The notes: generated from the sequence alone by a model not told the origin. Counted from the stretch's first letter, positions 15,991 to 26,836 are shown. The stretch: 64,000 nt of DNA from Candidatus Zhuqueibacterota bacterium (GCA_016928775.1 JAFGKD010000077.1:1-64000); one strand, 5' to 3'. Made by a program: numbers and translations.

Positions 15991-18900
15991 TTATTTGAGC
16001 AGCGCCATCTTTTTCACATCTTGAAAATCACCGGCGATCAGACGGTAGTAATACACGCCAGAAGCCACGCGCATGCCCACGTCGTTTTTGCTATCCCATA
16101 TCATCTCATGATATCCGGGTTGCATCTCGCGATCAATCAATGTCCTGACTTTTTGACCCAAAACATTATAGATTTCCAATTTAACTTGCGCGACTTGAGG
16201 CAAATCAAAGCGCATGGTTGTCGCCGGATTGAACGGATTCGGAAAATTCTGCGCCAGTTTGAAATCTTTTGGCACCGGTGCTTCCGCCTTGACCGGCCCA
16301 TGCAAGGATGTTGAGCCGTCAACATTGACATTTTCCAGCTTGTAATAGTAAGTTCGACCCGCAGCAATCTCACTATCCGAATATTCATATTGACCCTGCG
16401 GATTGCTTGGAATCAGCTTTTCATTGATTCTGGCATACTCACCATCCTCTTTGAGGCTTCGCAGCACATGGAAGCCGGTATTGCCATACTCGACGCCGGT
16501 TTCCCACTTGACTTTGACGCCCTCGTATGGTGTGACGTCAGTGGTAAAACTGGTCAGCTCAACCGGTACTTTGAGGCCCCAGTAATTATAGGCGCCACCA
16601 CCCGCCGTATCAATGACCCTCACATTGATGTCATAGTATTTATAGGCTGGATATCGACTTAGATCCATACTCCAGGTTTTACCATAGCCCACCTCGGTAC
16701 CATCCACCAGCCAGCTAACCGTGAGAACATCATCATCCGGATCATAGGTATTGACGCCAAAATCAATATTCGAAACAGATCCCGGTTCGACATAGATCAT
16801 ACTTGTTTCAGGCCAGAAGCGTGTAATTTGCGGAAGTCTGTTTTTATTTTGTACAATGATTTTGACCGAATCGATATCCATACCCCCTTTTGTATCTGTA
16901 GCTTTGAAAACAGCATAGACATCTTTTGTCTTTGCCGGCGCATTAACCACATTAAAGTTCGGACGCCAGCTGAATGTCCACGTCCCGTTACCATTATCGA
17001 CAAAAGCAGCGGTACTATCCGGCATTTTTTCAGGGGCGCATAAAACAGGCGGATTATCGCTGTCTGTCGCGTGCACGTTGAATGAAACGACGTCATTTTC
17101 AGCCACCCACTTTTCACCTGGCAGCTGCAATTGCGGCCAATGTGACGGATCTCCGGTTGCATTAAAGGTCTCGATAAATGTGCCACCGGGCAATTCAGCG
17201 ACGCACTGCACTTGATTCACATACGCATTGGGCCGAGGACCGAGTCTCCAATGGACCTGAGCAATACCGTTGACGCCTGACAGAATGGGCTGCGGCTCCA
17301 GGATCGTGCCACCACCGGCCAATATCACAAAAGTAATTGTACCGCCGCGTGCCGGATTACCGTACTGATCCGTCACCAGGACGGAAATGGGTTTCAAGAG
17401 GACTCGATCCATCTCACCGGTCTGGTTGTCACCTGACCACTTGCGCATCTGATGTGCGGTCGAAGCCGTGCCGTACACCACAAAGTCGGTGAAAACCTGA
17501 TCAAGAGTTGGTACAGATACGCGAATCCTGTTTAGTCCGGATTGTTGACCGAGCGTATAATAAGCCTGCGTCAAACCGAGGGCATTACTCTGTTTGGAAA
17601 GCGCTTTTATTCCTCCTTCGAGCACGCCCGAACCTTCCACTGTTTGGTCGTCCACCACCTGGAATTTTACCGTTACATTGGGCACCGGATTACTATATGG
17701 ATCAACAACTCTGATCGTCAATGGCACTGCCAAAGTTTGGCCGACATAACCGGTTTGATTGTTGCCAGCATATTGCTGAATGCTGCTGGCGCCGCTGCCA
17801 GGCTTTACTTTTGTCGTATCATAAAAAGTCGCCGAGATGCTCGGCAAATCTTGCAAGTAAGCCTTTATGAGATTCAAGCCAACAGTCGTACCGATCTTGA
17901 CGCTCGCGTGTGCTTCACCATACATATCGGAGTTGATTGGATTTTGACTGGTGACGACCGCGTCATTCACTAAAACATCAAACCGGGTGCTTTTGCCAAA
18001 AACCGGCCAGTTTCGCACATCCAACACACGCACACGCAAGGGCTCGGGCAATTCCTGTCCAGGAGGCGCTGAGAGCAAATTGCCACCCAGAATTTCCAAT
18101 CTGGAGAGTTGCTGTGGATTCTCTGCCAGGGCCGAGAAATTCACGGGCGATCCGGATAATCCAGCCGAACTGGCCTCTATCAGATTGGCGCCGGCCTGCA
18201 GTCCGAGTCGATATTTCGCTGCCGAAATTCCCATGCTGTCTGTGAGCACCGGCTGATTATCCACCAACGTCCCGCCGCCGGAGATTGCTCGAAAGGTCAC
18301 CGGAACATTGGGGATGGCATTGCCAAAACGATCCGTCACCAGAACCTTGAGGGGATATTCCAGCACGGTGCCGGTGTTTCGTTTTTGCGTATCACCATTA
18401 TTTTCCGGCGCTTTTGTGATGGCAGCAGCGGCTGCCGGCCTGAAAACAATGGATGTCAGACTATCGCGCAATGAAATACCACTGTTCATATCCCTGGCCG
18501 TGATATACTTTTCCCCGGCCACCCGGGATGCCAGGTAACCCGTCGCCTCGCCTCTGACGTTCGTCGTATCCATGGGTTGGGTGATGAGGTTACCGTCACC
18601 ACTCACCTGGATGTTCACCGCCTTGCCACTGACCGGGTTGCCGAATTGATCGCGCAACGTGACGATAACAGTCGATTTGATCTCACCGTTCGAAACAAGC
18701 AGTTCTGCGGGATTAACACGCACCAGCGATGTATCGGGATTTGTCTTGCCGGCTTTGCCAGACGCGTAGATCAGCAACGGTGAATTCTCAAGATGGCCGT
18801 TGCCAAATGAGGACGCCTCCAGTGTATATCTGCCAATATAACGGCCAAGCCGCCACTGAATGGAGGCAAAACCCTGCGCATTGGTATTCACTGACGTATC

Positions 18901-21900
18901 GACAGCGGAACCGGGGCCAAGCGATCCGACCCATTCCATCTGCATGGTATCATTTGGTACGATCCGGAAGCGGATGGGTTGATTTCGGACCGGATTATCG
19001 TACCGATCCACGGCTGTGACAGACACTGCTCGGGGCAAATAGTCACCGACACTGCCCTTCTGACCACCACCGTCAGCTAGTTTAATCTTTCTGGCATTGG
19101 TGGAGGTTCCGGTGATCTCAAATAACACCGGAGAGCCTTTGAGCGGCAGCTTTGTTGCCGGATTTTCGGCACGTGCTTCGACTTTATTAATTTTGTATCC
19201 AGCTTTTTGACCGAGGGTAAATTGCACCCAGGCAAAACCGTTAGAGTCGGTTGGTTTTGTTTTCAGCGTATCAATAGTACCATCAAGGGTTCCGCCTTGC
19301 GCTTCATTTCGACTCAACACCTGAAAACGTACCGGCACGTTGGCGACAGGATTGTCATAGCTATCAATAATTCGAACTTTGAGATATTCGGAGAGTGTAT
19401 TACCAATGATGCTGCTCAAACTTGAATCATTCGTTACTTTGATGAGCTGATCTGCGCCACCAACCATGGCAGATGCTGAAAATACATAGGGAGAATTCAC
19501 CAGATGAACCTGATTGAGTTTGGCTGTCGCTCGCATTTTGTTATTTTGGGATCCCACTTCCGGACCGAGGCCCCAACGCACCTGCACAAACCCGTCCTTG
19601 TCGGTTGTATCTCGAGCAGCTGTTTGTCCAGGTTGATTGATATAGCCGGCATTCGTTCCCACCGGCACGATTTCAAAATCGACTGTTTGTTGCGCCACGC
19701 CGTTGCCATATTGATCAACAATCTTTACCTTGACCGGATCGGGCAAAAATGCACCAACAACTCCATATGTTGTATAACTGGAATCGGCGACCAATCGGAA
19801 AGCAGCATCCGGCAGGCCAGTCGCTTTGAATGTGATAAGAGGATTCACCGCTACACTGGCTGAGGCTTGTACAGTATTGACGGCAACACCGCTCTTGCGA
19901 CCAATCTGCCATACAACCTCGGCAAAACCCGTATCATTGGTATTAATGACGACTTGCGGGAGTCCGTTTAGCAGTCCGCCACCTTCTGTCACTTCAAATT
20001 TCACCGGAATACCTGATAGTGAATTCCCCAATCGATCGGTGATTTTAATGACTAATTTTTCCGGCAACGGTTTCCAAACTGTTCCGATCAGCACTGAATC
20101 CGGTGTGATGCGTGTCATGGTGTGCGGTGTTCCCTGTCGCGCCATGGCGGAGAATTCCATTGGACTGTTTTCCAGGGGACCGCCGGTGGTTTTGTTGGCC
20201 GTGACGTCGGTGTATACGACACCGGGAGTGTTCGGCATATGCCAGATTACTGAGGCGACACCGTTCTTGCCGGTTCTGACCACCTTGCTTTTGCTTTTGC
20301 CGGCACTATCTTCCAATTCACCGGCGTTGTTACGAACAGCAAAGGTCACGGTATGATTGTTAATAGGATTATAATGTTCATCCGTCACTTTGACCTGCAG
20401 CGGCGAACTCAGCGGCAAGCCGACTTCACCGGTTTGAGCGTCAGTGGAATCAACCTTGACCAGCCTGGACGCTGCCTTGGGCAATCCTGTGGCTTTGAAA
20501 ACAATTGGTGAACCATCAAGCGCCTGACCGGGAATATCGATACGATTGGCCATGACGTGTACGATGTGAACGCTGTCACCGGCCAGGGTGCCGAGCGTCA
20601 GCGTGACGCTCGCCTGACCTTGCGTATCGGTATTTCGGGTCACTTCGCTCGCCCCATCAAAACTGCCGCCACCGTTTAAAACTTTGAATGTCACCGGTTG
20701 ATTGGCCGCCGGAAATCCGTATGGATCTTCAGCTTTGACGATGAACGGCTGTTTCAGCTTGCTGGTCACCACGCCACTTTGATAGACGCCGGAGGCACCA
20801 TTTCCGGAGATATACTTTAATGTTTTGGCGATACGATCAGTTGGCGTGGCATGGAAAAAGACCGACGGTAATCCTGTGTTAAAAGCAGTGGCTCTCACAA
20901 CATGTTCTTCATTCAAAACGCCGCCGAGGGTCAGGGTTACTTTGGCTTCTCCCGAGGGATTCGTATAAGCGGTTTTCTGGATGATGCCGGCCTGATCAAA
21001 ATAGGCGCCCTGACCGCTGATGATTTCAAAATCGACTTGACGTTCGGAGATGGGATAACCATTTGAGTCACTAATTCTAACAATAAAGGGACTGGGCAGC
21101 GGCAAGCCGGCGTAGCCGTTTTGATCATCACCGCTGACAATTTCAAATTTTGCCGGCTGGCCGGTTTTGGCCCAGGCTTCAAATTGCACCGGGCTACCCT
21201 GCAGGTTCTCGGCGCGCGCTTCGACAACATTAAGGCCGGGACCGCCCAAAGTCCATACAGCCCGAGCATATCCTTCCATATCGGTTGCTATATCCAGAGT
21301 CGATGCATCCTCATCGCCGCCTTGAGTGTTAAGAACACCATTCCCCTGGGTAACCGTAAACTCAACCGGATAGTTTTCAAAGGGTGTGTCATCGGCTTTT
21401 AAAATACGAACGGTCAAAACGCTGTCCACTATGGTGTTGACATTACCTTCTTGCCGCGTTTTTGGCCCTATCTTGACGATCTTTCTCGGCGGCTCGCCCG
21501 GCTCGATGGTAAAGGTCACCGGCGAACCGGTCAAGCCAACCACGGACGCCTGGACTTTGTAGTCAGTTTCCTGATAAAAGTTGAGCAGCATTGTATTTGC
21601 CGCAACACCGGATGCATTGGTTACCGTGGTAGCCGACGCCAGCGTTCCATCTCCCTGGGAAACGCGCCAGTTCACGCTCACACCCTCGACGCGATTGTCA
21701 AAAGAATCCATAATAATAATTCTCAGTTCCGGCGATTCAAATCCCGGTGTTGCCAGGACGGGTTCCGGAACAGCCGGATCTCTGACCATCGCGACTGCGG
21801 AGCCCGGCTGAGGATCAAGGGTAAAAACCGCTGGTTCCTCCACCCTGCTGCCGTCATTTCTATAAGCGTAAACATAGACAATAACGGATGTATCGGCATC

Positions 21901-24177
21901 TGTACCAAAAGTCACTTTTGTTGATCCGATTCCGCTTTCATCCGTCATATTCGGGAACACCGGCCCGGACCCACCAATACCGCTTGGATCACTGCCACTG
22001 CCGACTTTTTGTACCAAAATCTTGTCCCATTTTAACTCAGCATGATAGGGAATCAAATTGAGATCGTGCATGCCCACATTGATCGGCACATTGTTATCAA
22101 TGCGAACCCATACCCAGCTATTGAGGTAGTTACGGGGCATTTCGACATAGACTGAATCGGACGACGTATCGAGACTATAGTAAAACTTGTAATTGGAACT
22201 ATTATCCGTGCGGCTGCGCACCCACAAATCGTATCGTCCTGCTTCCGGAACATAAAACGGTACGGCTACGGCTTTACGGCGTGTTTGGCCGGTCACCCAA
22301 TCATAGGTGACATATTGTTCTCCCGATGCTGTTTGGTCATCTGCAACTCGAGCGTTGGGTTGCAGCAGGCGTCCCGCCTCCACTTCTTGCCAGACCTGGC
22401 CTTCGAACTGGAAATCTTCGATATCATCAAAGCGCACCTGACCCTGGATGAGTTGAAAATCAAGCAATGTCCCCGCGGCCGGTTGTTCGTTTTCGTCGGT
22501 CACCAGGACTGCAATTGGCAGTGGTAGCTGGGTTTGAATCGGACCTGATTGATTGTTGCCACCATAAACGACAATCTCTTGCGCGCCGCTGCCACCAGGG
22601 AAACCGGCAGCAAAGGATTCCAAATTGTTTGAAAATCCCGCTCCGCCAAATAAAGCAACACCGACATAGGTGTTCTCCATAGGCGAGGCATCGTTCAGAG
22701 TAAAAGCAACATCCTGTTGTCCGCGCACATACACCGTGATCGTTTTGGTGGCCCCTTTGTTAACAATTGTCGCTTCGACTTTTTCGCCGGGTTGCGGCGC
22801 CGACAATGTGGTTGATTTGCTGAGAACAAGATCACTCCCCACGGTACCGCTCGTGACGCGAAAAATATCAACCGCATTGGCGACACGTTTTAAAAGATAA
22901 CCATTGGCAAAGACCGGATTGGCATTATCCATAAGAATCAACAATCCTGCGGGCACATAAGCGCCATTATATAGCGCGGATCTGTCTGAACTGAATGTCA
23001 TGGCAACGCCATATGCTCCTGGCGATTGATAAAGAGCGAGATTGTTCCATCCATTGATTTTATTCGTCAAGGTTAGCTCACCCTGGTCAATCTTGTAATT
23101 GGGCGCATCCCACTCTGGGCCCAAATCAGCTCGCTCAAACTCATCGGTCTTCCACACTAATTGTCCGGTATTGCTGCCTCCGCCACCCCCCTCGGTTGTT
23201 GTTTCCGAGGGTACATTGGACATCGCCCCCCAATTGCCGGCTTCGTCGCCGGCTTTGATTGCAAAATAATATTTTGTGCTTGCTTCCAGTCCTGAAACCG
23301 CAAAGGATTCATTGGCACCGGCTGCTTTTGGTGCCGGTCCGGTAACTCGGGTGGCGCTGTTAAAGTCTGTTTCAGACAGGATATTATTTTTTGATCGACG
23401 AATATCATAGGATGTCGCTGTTCCGGAAGTGCCGTCATCACCAACTGCCGTCCAGGTCAAAGTAATTGAAGAAGAGGTCGGAGAACCGGCGGCGAGGTTT
23501 GAGATTTTTGCCGGTGATGTTGTATCATTGGATGGTGCCACATATTTTGCTTCAAATGCTTCCACATCGTTTTCATTGGTACTCGACTTGTAGAGCATAA
23601 TACCAGCGTAGCTCGTGGCAAACGGTACGCGTTTGGCAGAATCTTTTATCGATCCAATCTGGCTGCCATTTCGTAATACCGTAAAAGTATAGGTGCTGGT
23701 ATTAAATTTCACTGTGAACTGATCACCGGGACCCGGGTTCACGCTGGTTGTCACATCGGGTTGGATATTATCGCCGATTGGCGAGCCATTCGAAATCTCA
23801 AACAAGCGAATTTCATTTGAATAGACATACACCAAATAACCACCATTATTGCCGGCGCTAAACGAATTCAAAAATGCCACTCCACCCAACTGCGCACCAA
23901 CGCCCGAAATGCCGTCACCTGCTGTTGGCCAGGTTATCGTCGCTTCATTTGCACCCTCGACATTAAAGACAGCCAAATAGCTGTCCCATCCTGCGGTCGC
24001 ACCCTGATTATGCAGGCGTCCATCGAGAATGACCATATTCGTATTCGCTGCCCAATTGCTGCCCAGCGGACCATTGCCGCGTTCAAAGTCATCAACGGCG
24101 GCAAAAGACGAAATAGAAAGACAGATAATCAATGAGAAAAGTAATGTAATTTTCGGGCTTGAGAGATTCACCTTCAT
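15991..24177 (-). CDS. Giant T9SS-exported surface protein with about fifteen Ig-like (Big-1/invasin-type) repeats
   Basis: A 2728-residue protein. The start at 24177 follows GGAGG and gives a signal peptide ending S-S-F-A-A. Order: a D-D-F-E-R beta-sandwich-like domain (~30-225), a fibronectin III domain (~228-340), a second copy of the first domain (~342-535), then about fifteen ~95-125-residue Ig-like units to ~2340. These repeat the themes L-P-x-P-L-x-V-x-V-x-D-x-x-G-N-P, V-T-F-x-V-x-x-G-G-G and G-x-A-x-V-x-W-x-L-G. A CBM6-like domain is inserted in the first unit (~590-722). Next come a cadherin-like domain (~2345-2470), further Ig/Fn3-like parts, and a T9SS type A sorting domain (F-P-N-P-F-N at ~2645, end M-A-L-L-K). 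No catalytic site is visible. It is probably a stalk-like adhesin that binds glycans through its N-terminal domains. Confidence 0.9.
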   Translation of the reverse strand: MKVNLSSPKITLLFSLIICLSISSFAAVDDFERGNGPLGSNWAANTNMVILDGRLHNQGATAGWDSYLAVFNVEGANEATITWPTAGDGISGVGAQLGGVAFLNSFSAGNNGGYLVYVYSNEIRLFEISNGSPIGDNIQPDVTTSVNPGPGDQFTVKFNTSTYTFTVLRNGSQIGSIKDSAKRVPFATSYAGIMLYKSSTNENDVEAFEAKYVAPSNDTTSPAKISNLAAGSPTSSSITLTWTAVGDDGTSGTATSYDIRRSKNNILSETDFNSATRVTGPAPKAAGANESFAVSGLEASTKYYFAIKAGDEAGNWGAMSNVPSETTTEGGGGGSNTGQLVWKTDEFERADLGPEWDAPNYKIDQGELTLTNKINGWNNLALYQSPGAYGVAMTFSSDRSALYNGAYVPAGLLILMDNANPVFANGYLLKRVANAVDIFRVTSGTVGSDLVLSKSTTLSAPQPGEKVEATIVNKGATKTITVYVRGQQDVAFTLNDASPMENTYVGVALFGGAGFSNNLESFAAGFPGGSGAQEIVVYGGNNQSGPIQTQLPLPIAVLVTDENEQPAAGTLLDFQLIQGQVRFDDIEDFQFEGQVWQEVEAGRLLQPNARVADDQTASGEQYVTYDWVTGQTRRKAVAVPFYVPEAGRYDLWVRSRTDNSSNYKFYYSLDTSSDSVYVEMPRNYLNSWVWVRIDNNVPINVGMHDLNLIPYHAELKWDKILVQKVGSGSDPSGIGGSGPVFPNMTDESGIGSTKVTFGTDADTSVIVYVYAYRNDGSRVEEPAVFTLDPQPGSAVAMVRDPAVPEPVLATPGFESPELRIIIMDSFDNRVEGVSVNWRVSQGDGTLASATTVTNASGVAANTMLLNFYQETDYKVQASVVGLTGSPVTFTIEPGEPPRKIVKIGPKTRQEGNVNTIVDSVLTVRILKADDTPFENYPVEFTVTQGNGVLNTQGGDEDASTLDIATDMEGYARAVWTLGGPGLNVVEARAENLQGSPVQFEAWAKTGQPAKFEIVSGDDQNGYAGLPLPSPFIVRISDSNGYPISERQVDFEIISGQGAYFDQAGIIQKTAYTNPSGEAKVTLTLGGVLNEEHVVRATAFNTGLPSVFFHATPTDRIAKTLKYISGNGASGVYQSGVVTSKLKQPFIVKAEDPYGFPAANQPVTFKVLNGGGSFDGASEVTRNTDTQGQASVTLTLGTLAGDSVHIVHVMANRIDIPGQALDGSPIVFKATGLPKAASRLVKVDSTDAQTGEVGLPLSSPLQVKVTDEHYNPINNHTVTFAVRNNAGELEDSAGKSKSKVVRTGKNGVASVIWHMPNTPGVVYTDVTANKTTGGPLENSPMEFSAMARQGTPHTMTRITPDSVLIGTVWKPLPEKLVIKITDRLGNSLSGIPVKFEVTEGGGLLNGLPQVVINTNDTGFAEVVWQIGRKSGVAVNTVQASASVAVNPLITFKATGLPDAAFRLVADSSYTTYGVVGAFLPDPVKVKIVDQYGNGVAQQTVDFEIVPVGTNAGYINQPGQTAARDTTDKDGFVQVRWGLGPEVGSQNNKMRATAKLNQVHLVNSPYVFSASAMVGGADQLIKVTNDSSLSSIIGNTLSEYLKVRIIDSYDNPVANVPVRFQVLSRNEAQGGTLDGTIDTLKTKPTDSNGFAWVQFTLGQKAGYKINKVEARAENPATKLPLKGSPVLFEITGTSTNARKIKLADGGGQKGSVGDYLPRAVSVTAVDRYDNPVRNQPIRFRIVPNDTMQMEWVGSLGPGSAVDTSVNTNAQGFASIQWRLGRYIGRYTLEASSFGNGHLENSPLLIYASGKAGKTNPDTSLVRVNPAELLVSNGEIKSTVIVTLRDQFGNPVSGKAVNIQVSGDGNLITQPMDTTNVRGEATGYLASRVAGEKYITARDMNSGISLRDSLTSIVFRPAAAAAITKAPENNGDTQKRNTGTVLEYPLKVLVTDRFGNAIPNVPVTFRAISGGGTLVDNQPVLTDSMGISAAKYRLGLQAGANLIEASSAGLSGSPVNFSALAENPQQLSRLEILGGNLLSAPPGQELPEPLRVRVLDVRNWPVFGKSTRFDVLVNDAVVTSQNPINSDMYGEAHASVKIGTTVGLNLIKAYLQDLPSISATFYDTTKVKPGSGASSIQQYAGNNQTGYVGQTLAVPLTIRVVDPYSNPVPNVTVKFQVVDDQTVEGSGVLEGGIKALSKQSNALGLTQAYYTLGQQSGLNRIRVSVPTLDQVFTDFVVYGTASTAHQMRKWSGDNQTGEMDRVLLKPISVLVTDQYGNPARGGTITFVILAGGGTILEPQPILSGVNGIAQVHWRLGPRPNAYVNQVQCVAELPGGTFIETFNATGDPSHWPQLQLPGEKWVAENDVVSFNVHATDSDNPPVLCAPEKMPDSTAAFVDNGNGTWTFSWRPNFNVVNAPAKTKDVYAVFKATDTKGGMDIDSVKIIVQNKNRLPQITRFWPETSMIYVEPGSVSNIDFGVNTYDPDDDVLTVSWLVDGTEVGYGKTWSMDLSRYPAYKYYDINVRVIDTAGGGAYNYWGLKVPVELTSFTTDVTPYEGVKVKWETGVEYGNTGFHVLRSLKEDGEYARINEKLIPSNPQGQYEYSDSEIAAGRTYYYKLENVNVDGSTSLHGPVKAEAPVPKDFKLAQNFPNPFNPATTMRFDLPQVAQVKLEIYNVLGQKVRTLIDREMQPGYHEMIWDSKNDVGMRVASGVYYYRLIAGDFQDVKKMALLK

Positions 24178-24451
24178 GGCGTCCAACCTCCAATCAAAAG
24201 TTACCATTTGTCTCAGCAAAAAACAGTTGATGAGTTATGTTTCATGCTGGAATAGTTTCAGCCTGTAGAATAATATCTTAACCCTTTAATTTTCAAAGGC
24301 ATTTGACTATTTTTAGCTTAATAGCACAAACACTGTGCCAGAGCTGAATTTCTTGTCTAAACGTGTCCTGCGATGGTCAGAAAAGTGTGAATTGGCTCGA
24401 GTTTCGTGGAAAAATGTAAACACCTGGCAAATTGAAAAATGGGCAGAACAT

Positions 24452-25429
24452 TCAGCGGCAGGATACAATGGCTGTCTTTTTTTGGATCAAGGCAGAAAAT
24501 CGTCGGGCAAAAGCGCGCGAAAACAAATCAGCGCCAACACCATTCATGTGAATAATATCAAAGAATAAATCTTTATCCGCATAGTCTTCCGTGGCAAAAT
24601 TGAGAAACGGGACATGCATTGATTCAAAAAGTTCGCTATAAAAATAAAGGATGTGCTGTGCTTGTCGGCTGATCTTTTCGGAAACCGGCGAAAAAACAAT
24701 CGCTACATTGATATTCCGCTCTTGTGCTGAGGTGATAAATTTTTTCAGAATATGGAGTTTGAAGGAATCAATTTCAGCATCCTGAACGACATCAATGAGA
24801 AAAGGATTACGATCGTAAAACTCACTTTTGCCGATAATTTCATAACCATTATCAACCCGGCTGGGTTTTTCCCGAAGATTGGCCAATATGCTTAATACTT
24901 GTGAATTAAAGCGAAACATCTTTAGCAAGTATTTTAACTGTCCAAGACATTGCCCACGCGTCAACAACTGGCGCACCTCTGGATGATCAATATAAGGTGC
25001 CAGGGATGACAACCGTTCAAATTCTTCTTCCGGATTTTCAACTTTGATGACATAGCTCGGCAGTATATCCAGAATAATAATTTTGGGCGTATATTGTTCA
25101 AGAAGCAACTGTTCGAGCGCATAAGCATAGAGCAAATATTGTCCGTTTTGACCGGCGTTAAATACGGACAGGCCCAGTTCGGAAGAAATAACCGTTGGCA
25201 CATAGTGACGAAGTGCCCGCGAGGAGCCAAAAATGACCATATCAAAGTGTTCATTTAAGAGCCAGTTCTCTTTTGTCCAATTCAAGTTATAGGAGGCGCG
25301 GCGATGCAAATGTTCCAGGAGGGTTCCAAAAATTTGATCGACGGCGAACAGCAGAAGCAGAAAAATAAATATTTTGAGCAGAAAAACCTGCATCCGCCTA
25401 AAACTGAAAATAGATAAATTGGCTCTCAT
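24452..25429 (-). CDS. SGNH-type O-acetyltransferase/esterase partner of the MBOAT protein
   Basis: A 325-residue protein with one N-terminal membrane anchor (V-F-L-L-K-I-F-I-F-L-L-L-L-F, ~16-32) and an extracytoplasmic domain. Block I is V-I-F-G-S-S-R with the candidate nucleophile serine, the A-G-Q-N-G segment gives the Gly/Asn blocks, and D-I-I-H-M-N near residue 300 supplies Asp and His. This set is typical of SGNH proteins that take acetyl groups from MBOAT partners (AlgX/AlgJ, PatB, DUF1574 types). The start at 25429, preceded by AGGTG, overlaps the MBOAT gene by 32 bases; an ATG at 25393 is an alternative. It probably acetylates the polysaccharide made by the locus. It is the last gene of the minus-strand cluster. 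Confidence 0.75.
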   Translation of the reverse strand: MRANLSIFSFRRMQVFLLKIFIFLLLLFAVDQIFGTLLEHLHRRASYNLNWTKENWLLNEHFDMVIFGSSRALRHYVPTVISSELGLSVFNAGQNGQYLLYAYALEQLLLEQYTPKIIILDILPSYVIKVENPEEEFERLSSLAPYIDHPEVRQLLTRGQCLGQLKYLLKMFRFNSQVLSILANLREKPSRVDNGYEIIGKSEFYDRNPFLIDVVQDAEIDSFKLHILKKFITSAQERNINVAIVFSPVSEKISRQAQHILYFYSELFESMHVPFLNFATEDYADKDLFFDIIHMNGVGADLFSRAFARRFSALIQKKTAIVSCR

Positions 25430-26822
25430 CGAACACACCTATCAATACCAAAACAACAAAAATCGCGACATAGGAAAGCCACCGAATGGCGCGGGGACGC
25501 CGAATAAATTTTTCTGACAGATGCAGCCATTCCTGGGCACTTTCAACGAACAAAAGAAATACAACGACAAAAATGCCATAGCTGAATTTATCGAACTCTG
25601 GGATAAAGAGATCCCGACCCGGAAAAGTGACAATTTGCTGAATTATAAAATTGGCTTCTGTAATTGAATCGGCCCGGAAGAAAATCCAGGCCAGGCAGAC
25701 AAGATGAAATGTCACAAACATACGAAAAAAAACAACCAGGGCGCGCGGAAGTTTTCCCGCAACGAATCGGTCGCGCCATGGCAAGGTTACCTTTGACATC
25801 ACCGCAAACACGCCGTGCAAAACTCCCCATATCAGAAACGTCCAGTTGGCGCCATGCCACATGCCGCTGACGATAAATACAATGATCATATTGAGGAGCA
25901 TCTTTGTCAGACCTTTACGATTTCCTCCCAAAGGTATATAGAGGTAATCGCGGAACCAGGTCGACAAGGATATATGCCAGCGGTGCCAAAATTCATTGAT
26001 CGTTTTTGCGAAATAGGGACGCCGAAAGTTCCGCATCAAGTCATAGCCCAGCACCCGCGCCGCTCCAATCGCAATATCTGAATAACCGGAAAAATCACAA
26101 TAAATCTGAAAAGCGAACAAATAGGTGGCGAATAGTAGCGTTACGCCGTTATGAAGGTCGGCATTGCCATACACCGCATCGACATAGATGGCCAAGCGGT
26201 TTGCGATCGCAATTTTTTTAAACAAACCCCACAACATCAATCTCAGCCCGGAGACAAAGCGTGCTTCATCAAAAAAATTCTTTGTATGGAGCTGCGGCAA
26301 TAATCGCCCGGCGCGCTCAATGGGACCGGCAACTAACTGGGGGAAAAAAGAAACATATAATGCAAAAATGCCAAAATGTTGTTCGTGCTCGACCTTGCCG
26401 CGATAGACGTCGATGGAATAACTCAGCGTCTGAAATGTGTAAAATGAGATACCAACTGGCAGCAATACATTGAGGTGAGGAATATGCGTAGAAAAATCAA
26501 TAAAAAGCAACGTCTGATTGAGCGATTCGGCGAAAAAATTAAAATATTTAAAAGTGAACAACAAACCGAGATTGGTGAATAAACTAAGCATTAAATATTT
26601 TCGACGAGAGCGCTTGTCCGGCAATACCGCCATACGCCGCCCGGCATAGTAATCAACTACAGTCGAAATAATGATGAGTGCACTATATTTCCAGTTCCAG
26701 CACATGTAAAAAAAGTAGCTTCCAACCAGCAACAGCACCCATCTGTACCGATGTGCAACGGTAAAATAGAGCGTGACAATCGCTATAAAGAAAAAAGCAA
26801 ATTCTAATGAGTGAAACAGCAT
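25398..26822 (-). CDS. MBOAT-family membrane O-acyltransferase (AlgI-like)
   Basis: A 474-residue polytopic protein with roughly 10-12 hydrophobic segments. Family motifs: S-Y-F-F-Y-M-C-W near the start, P-V-G-I-S-F-Y-T-F-Q-T-L-S-Y, N-E-F-W-H-R-W-H-I-S-L-S-T-W-F-R-D-Y-L-Y-I-P-L-G-G, and M-W-H323-G-A-N-W. H323 corresponds to the essential histidine 322 of alginate AlgI. MBOAT proteins of this branch move acetyl from a cytoplasmic donor across the inner membrane to an SGNH partner. The next gene, overlapping by 32 bases, is such a partner. The pair points to O-acetylation of the exopolysaccharide. Alginate itself is unlikely because no alginate synthesis genes are present. Confidence 0.9.
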   Translation of the reverse strand: MLFHSLEFAFFFIAIVTLYFTVAHRYRWVLLLVGSYFFYMCWNWKYSALIIISTVVDYYAGRRMAVLPDKRSRRKYLMLSLFTNLGLLFTFKYFNFFAESLNQTLLFIDFSTHIPHLNVLLPVGISFYTFQTLSYSIDVYRGKVEHEQHFGIFALYVSFFPQLVAGPIERAGRLLPQLHTKNFFDEARFVSGLRLMLWGLFKKIAIANRLAIYVDAVYGNADLHNGVTLLFATYLFAFQIYCDFSGYSDIAIGAARVLGYDLMRNFRRPYFAKTINEFWHRWHISLSTWFRDYLYIPLGGNRKGLTKMLLNMIIVFIVSGMWHGANWTFLIWGVLHGVFAVMSKVTLPWRDRFVAGKLPRALVVFFRMFVTFHLVCLAWIFFRADSITEANFIIQQIVTFPGRDLFIPEFDKFSYGIFVVVFLLFVESAQEWLHLSEKFIRRPRAIRWLSYVAIFVVLVLIGVFDESQFIYFQF

Positions 26823-26836
26823 ACATTTTAGCGGGA

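Noticed and set aside
16000..24000. Tandem DNA repeats or a CRISPR-like array within the 8.2 kb gene
   Set aside because: The periodicity is only at protein level; units have diverged in DNA and are too long and irregular for CRISPR. No repeat-spacer array is seen anywhere in the window.
24335..24568. Plus-strand open frame between the giant protein and the SGNH gene
   Set aside because: The composition is not protein-like, there is no ribosome-binding site, and it runs antisense into the SGNH gene.
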